Shown: positions 41,559-44,088 of the stretch, piece after piece
How positions within the stretch are numbered: position 1 is the first letter of the stretch
Layout of the letters: every line of letters begins with the position of its first letter
NCBI GenBank assembly: GCA_947462095.1
Contig: CANHNQ010000015.1
Coordinates: 1 to 44,088 of the forward strand
Reading direction: 5' to 3'
Origin: Gemmatimonadota bacterium
GTDB taxonomy: Bacteria > Gemmatimonadota > Gemmatimonadetes > Gemmatimonadales > Gemmatimonadaceae
Length of the DNA stretch: 44,088 bases
Translations under genes and position numbers: made by a program
The notes under the pieces: model-generated
Database searches by the model: none
Seen by the model: the letters and a program-made list of their open reading frames with translations, nothing else
Told to the model about the DNA's origin: nothing

Positions 41559-42950
41559 ATGATGCCCAGACTGCTTTCTCTGCTGACCGGCGCCGCGATC
41601 ATCGCGGCGCCGTTGTCGGTTACGCTCGCGCAGGACGCGCCCAAGCCGGCCCCCAAGGCGGTCGCCGATACGGCGCCGCCCAAGGGGTTGCCCGTGGACG
41701 GCGTTGCAGCCGTGGTTGGTGATCAGGTCGTGCTCGTCTCGGAGGTGCTGGCCGCCGTGAATTCGGCCCGCCAGGCTGGCGCCAAGGTCACCTCGGCGCA
41801 GGATCTCGTGAAGCTCGAGCAGGAAATTTTGCAGCAGCTGGTGGAAGCCGAGCTGCTGGTGCAGAAGGCGAAGGAGCTGAAGGTCGAGCCCAACGAGGCC
41901 GAACTGCAGCGCTCCGTGGACGACAACGAGAAGCAGATCCGCGCGCAGTTCAAGACGGAAGGCGAGTTCAAGACGGCGCTCAAGGAGGCGGGCTTCGGGA
42001 CGGTCGATGAGTGGCGCAAGCTGCAAAATGACCAGCTCAAGCGTCGCAACCTGCAGCAGGAAGTCGTGGGCAAGCTGAAGCGCGACGGCAAGATGACGGC
42101 GGTGAATGTCACGGAAGCCGAGATCAACGAGGCGTTCGAGTCCAACCGCACGAAGCTGCCGCGCAAGGAAGCGCGCGTGGGGCTGCGGCAGGTGGTCATC
42201 GCCACCAAGCCGTCGGACGAGTCGAAGAAGAAGGCCCGCGCCAAGATCGACTCGATCCGTGTCGAGCTGGATAAGCACCCCGAAGACTTCGAGAACATCG
42301 CCAAGAAGGAATCGATGGACGGCACGAAGGAACTCGGTGGGGATCTCGGCTGGAATCGCCGTGGTCGCATGGTGCCGGAGTTCGATCGCATGATGTTCGC
42401 GCTCAATCCGGGGATCATCAGCCCCGTGGTCGAAACGGCGTTCGGCTTTCACATCATCCGCGTGGATCGTGTGCAGCCGGCCGAAGTGAAGGCCCGCCAC
42501 ATCCTCATCCGTCCCACGGTCGACACGGCCGATGAAACGCGGGCGAAGGCGTTGGCGGACAGCATCGTCACCGCGTGGCGGGCCGGTGGCAGCTTCGATT
42601 CGCTCAGCGTGAAGTATCACGATAATGCGGGTGGCGAAGACAAAACCATCCCCGAGTATCCGCGCAGCGAGCTGCCGGAGCCGTATCGCAACGCCCTCGA
42701 AGGGAAGAAGCTGGGGGACATCATCGATCCGTTCCCGATGCCGGATCCGTCGGCCGGCGTGAGCAAGTTCATCGTGGCGCAGGTCACGTTCCTTGACGAA
42801 GCGGGCGAGTACACGCTCAAGGAAGTGCGTGAGCGGTTGCGTTCGCAGCTCTCCGAAGAGCGCAGCATGCGTCGCCTCATCGATTCGCTCAAGAAGCAGA
42901 CGTACGTGTCCGTGCGGTACGATCCGTCGAAGCAGACGGTCACGCCGTAA
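41559..42950 (+). CDS. surA: SurA-like periplasmic chaperone/PPIase with two parvulin domains
   Basis: A 463-residue exported chaperone. The signal peptide (MMPRLLSLLTGAAIIAAPLS, cleaved before QDAPK; ATG 41562 is an alternative) is followed by the SurA N-domain (VDGVAAVVGDQVVLVSEVL, typical of SurA). The first parvulin domain (about 208-305) has LGGDLGWNRRGRMVPEF and FGFHIIRVD. The second (about 310-410) begins VKARHILIRP and lacks some parvulin landmarks. SurA escorts unfolded outer-membrane proteins, such as the two TonB receptors here, to the BAM complex. It directly precedes pdxA, the same order as in enterobacteria. Confidence 0.9.
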   Translation: MMPRLLSLLTGAAIIAAPLSVTLAQDAPKPAPKAVADTAPPKGLPVDGVAAVVGDQVVLVSEVLAAVNSARQAGAKVTSAQDLVKLEQEILQQLVEAELLVQKAKELKVEPNEAELQRSVDDNEKQIRAQFKTEGEFKTALKEAGFGTVDEWRKLQNDQLKRRNLQQEVVGKLKRDGKMTAVNVTEAEINEAFESNRTKLPRKEARVGLRQVVIATKPSDESKKKARAKIDSIRVELDKHPEDFENIAKKESMDGTKELGGDLGWNRRGRMVPEFDRMMFALNPGIISPVVETAFGFHIIRVDRVQPAEVKARHILIRPTVDTADETRAKALADSIVTAWRAGGSFDSLSVKYHDNAGGEDKTIPEYPRSELPEPYRNALEGKKLGDIIDPFPMPDPSAGVSKFIVAQVTFLDEAGEYTLKEVRERLRSQLSEERSMRRLIDSLKKQTYVSVRYDPSKQTVTP

Positions 42951-42963
42951 GGCGGTAACGGTG

Positions 42964-43860
42964 ATGCGCCTCGCGCTCACGCTCGGCGATCCTCGTGGCA
43001 TCGGCCCGGAGATCGCCGCCAAGGCGCTCAGTGACCCGCGGATCGCGGCGCTGGGCGCTTCGTGGTATGTGATCGGCCCAACAGGCACACCGGTGCCGGT
43101 GCACGAGTCGATCGGTGCATGGTCCCCCACCGGCAACACCGCCGTTGATATCGCCCATGCCGGAGAGCTGGCCGGGCGGGCGGTGGAGCGCGCCGCCCGC
43201 ATGGCGCTGGCGGGCGAGGTGGACGGCCTCGTGACGGCGCCGCTCGACAAGGCGGCGCTGCAGGCGGGCGGCTTCGATTTCCCGGGGCACACCGAGATGC
43301 TGGCCGAGATTGCCGGCGCACCGGCCACGATGATGCTGGCGTCGGACCGGTTGCGGGTGGTGTTGGCCACGACGCACATCGCGTTGCGGGATGTGCCGGC
43401 GGCGGTCACGCGCGAGGCGCTGTTGCAGGCGGCGCACGCCACCCGCGATGGGCTGCGCCGCGACTTCGGTATCGCCGAGCCCCGGCTGGCCCTCTGCGCC
43501 CTCAATCCGCACGCGGGGGATAGCGGGCGGTTTGGACACGAAGACGATGACCTGCTGGCGCCGGTGGCCCGGGAGGCGGGGATGGCGGGGCCGTACCCGG
43601 CCGATACCGTGTTCGTGCGGGCGATGCGCGGCGAGTTCGATGCCGTGATCGCACCGTATCACGACGTGGGGATGACGGCGATCAAGGTGGCGAGTTTCGG
43701 CAGTGCGGTGAACGTCACGCTGGGGCTCCCGTTCGTGCGCACGAGCCCCGATCATGGCACCGCACTGGACATCGCGGGGCAGGGGGTGGCCAGCGCCGAG
43801 AGCCTGGTGGCGGCCATGCGGCTGGCGGTGGAGATGGTGGAGCGACGTCGCGCCGAATGA
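42964..43860 (+). CDS. pdxA: 4-hydroxythreonine-4-phosphate dehydrogenase
   Basis: A 298-residue PdxA, shorter than the usual ~330. It oxidises 4-phosphohydroxy-threonine in the deoxyxylulose-dependent pathway to pyridoxal phosphate. Seen in order: GDPRGIGPEI, TAPLDK, FPGHTE, TTHIALRDVP, NPHAGDSGRFGHEDDD, YHDVGM (normally YHDQG) and RTSPDHGTALDIAG. The three metal-binding His (in FPGHTE/TTHI, NPHAG and YHD) are kept. The ~30 missing residues lie mainly before TAPLDK, in the N-terminal lobe. ATG 42964 is used; a GTG at 42961 is also in frame. It is 13 bases after surA, so likely co-transcribed. PLP made by this pathway has no visible link to the PLP-fold pseudoenzyme. Confidence 0.94.
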   Translation: MRLALTLGDPRGIGPEIAAKALSDPRIAALGASWYVIGPTGTPVPVHESIGAWSPTGNTAVDIAHAGELAGRAVERAARMALAGEVDGLVTAPLDKAALQAGGFDFPGHTEMLAEIAGAPATMMLASDRLRVVLATTHIALRDVPAAVTREALLQAAHATRDGLRRDFGIAEPRLALCALNPHAGDSGRFGHEDDDLLAPVAREAGMAGPYPADTVFVRAMRGEFDAVIAPYHDVGMTAIKVASFGSAVNVTLGLPFVRTSPDHGTALDIAGQGVASAESLVAAMRLAVEMVERRRAE

Positions 43861-43877
43861 GCGCCGCCGGGTGAGGG

Positions 43878-43897
43878 CCGTCACGGGCCCGTGACGG
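43878..43897 (+). terminator. 20-bp perfect palindrome after pdxA
   Basis: ccgtcacggg followed directly by its complement cccgtgacgg forms a perfect 20-bp palindrome 17 bases after the pdxA stop. A hairpin with a small loop is possible, followed by AGCCCCCCATTGTCTCT, not a T run. It may be a terminator or, being between pdxA and typA, an operator. No clear promoter for typA is seen; TTGTCT at 43907 has no good -10. Confidence 0.5.
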
Positions 43898-43944
43898 AGC
43901 CCCCCATTGTCTCTAAGTGCATGGCCCCACTAACTTTTGAGGCT

Positions 43945-44088
43945 ATGCAGATTCGCAACGTCGCCATCATCGCGCACGTCGACCACGGGAAGACCACCCT
44001 CGTCGACAAAATGCTCCGCCAGGCTGGAGCCTTCCGCGAAAATCAGGTCGTAGAAGAACGCGTGATGGATTCCAATCCGCTTGAAAAA
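43945..44088 (+). CDS. typA: translational GTPase TypA/BipA (N-terminal part, cut by window end)
   Basis: Forty-eight codons from ATG 43945 run off the end of the window. [20 protein letters not shown] contains the G1 loop AHVDHGKTT, and VMDSNPLEK is the switch I region before the expected ERGIT motif. This opening is characteristic of TypA/BipA, a ribosome-associated GTPase involved in stress growth and 50S assembly; LepA has AHIDHGKST instead. GAGG lies 4-8 bases before the ATG, a close ribosome binding site. Confidence 0.93.
   Translation, partial: MQIRNVAIIAHVDHGKTTLVDKMLRQAGAFRENQVVEERVMDSNPLEK

Noticed and set aside
41550-43505. 651-residue minus-strand frame over surA and pdxA
   Set aside because: Spans two well-identified genes in antisense; low-complexity translation.

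Overview
The window is a compact, GC-rich stretch of a Gram-negative bacterial chromosome. I see no gap above 300 bases, one tRNA gene, no transposase, integrase, phage gene or CRISPR array. An outer membrane is implied by two TonB-type beta-barrel receptors, a SurA-like chaperone pair, a heptosyltransferase-like GT9 enzyme and FtsEX/EnvC. Several features recall Gemmatimonadota: Oar-type receptors with Gly-rich tails, frequent GTG/TTG starts and G-rich intergenic repeats. That assignment comes from memory of the group and needs a marker search.

Layout. 1-1.4 kb: end of a MOSC protein, a convergent alpha/beta hydrolase, and tRNA-Asn(GTT) with a recognisable promoter. 1.45-9.4 kb: uvrA; a divergent ABC exporter; a PP2C phosphatase; a 67-aa unknown; a secreted thioredoxin-fold protein; a convergent HD phosphohydrolase. 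9.5-15.2 kb: an Oar-like TonB receptor carrying an unusual C-terminal LTxxQ (Spy/CpxP-like) domain, and a secreted Gly-rich partner. 15.2-20.7 kb: ATP-type pckA with an interesting leader; a matrixin-like lipoprotein protease; and, divergently, a DUF2946-like small protein followed by a ZnuD-like TonB receptor.

20.8-29.7 kb, all minus strand: a tightly packed array. In transcription order it holds ROK sugar kinase, PfkB kinase, GHKL ATPase with an N-terminal STAS-like region, STAS-like/winged-helix protein, small beta-barrel protein, a Cys/Met-metabolism PLP-fold protein lacking its Schiff-base lysine, ftsE, ftsX, envC and nfo. The first five genes are linked by four successive 4-base ATGA/GTGA overlaps. 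The centre of this array, which appears to couple sugar kinases, an anti-sigma-type switch and cell-division/peptidoglycan genes, is the best candidate for an undescribed system here.

29.7-44.1 kb: a GT9 glycosyltransferase, lepA (TTG start), a secreted Pro-tailed protein, then on the plus strand a DUF58 protein, a BatA/vWA-like membrane protein, mfd, two parvulin/SurA proteins, pdxA and the first 48 codons of typA/bipA. The surA-pdxA adjacency matches the classical enterobacterial order. DNA repair is well represented (uvrA, mfd, nfo).

Three intergenic gaps within about 10 kb carry related G-rich, mostly 7-bp-period repeats, two of them in long inverted repeats.
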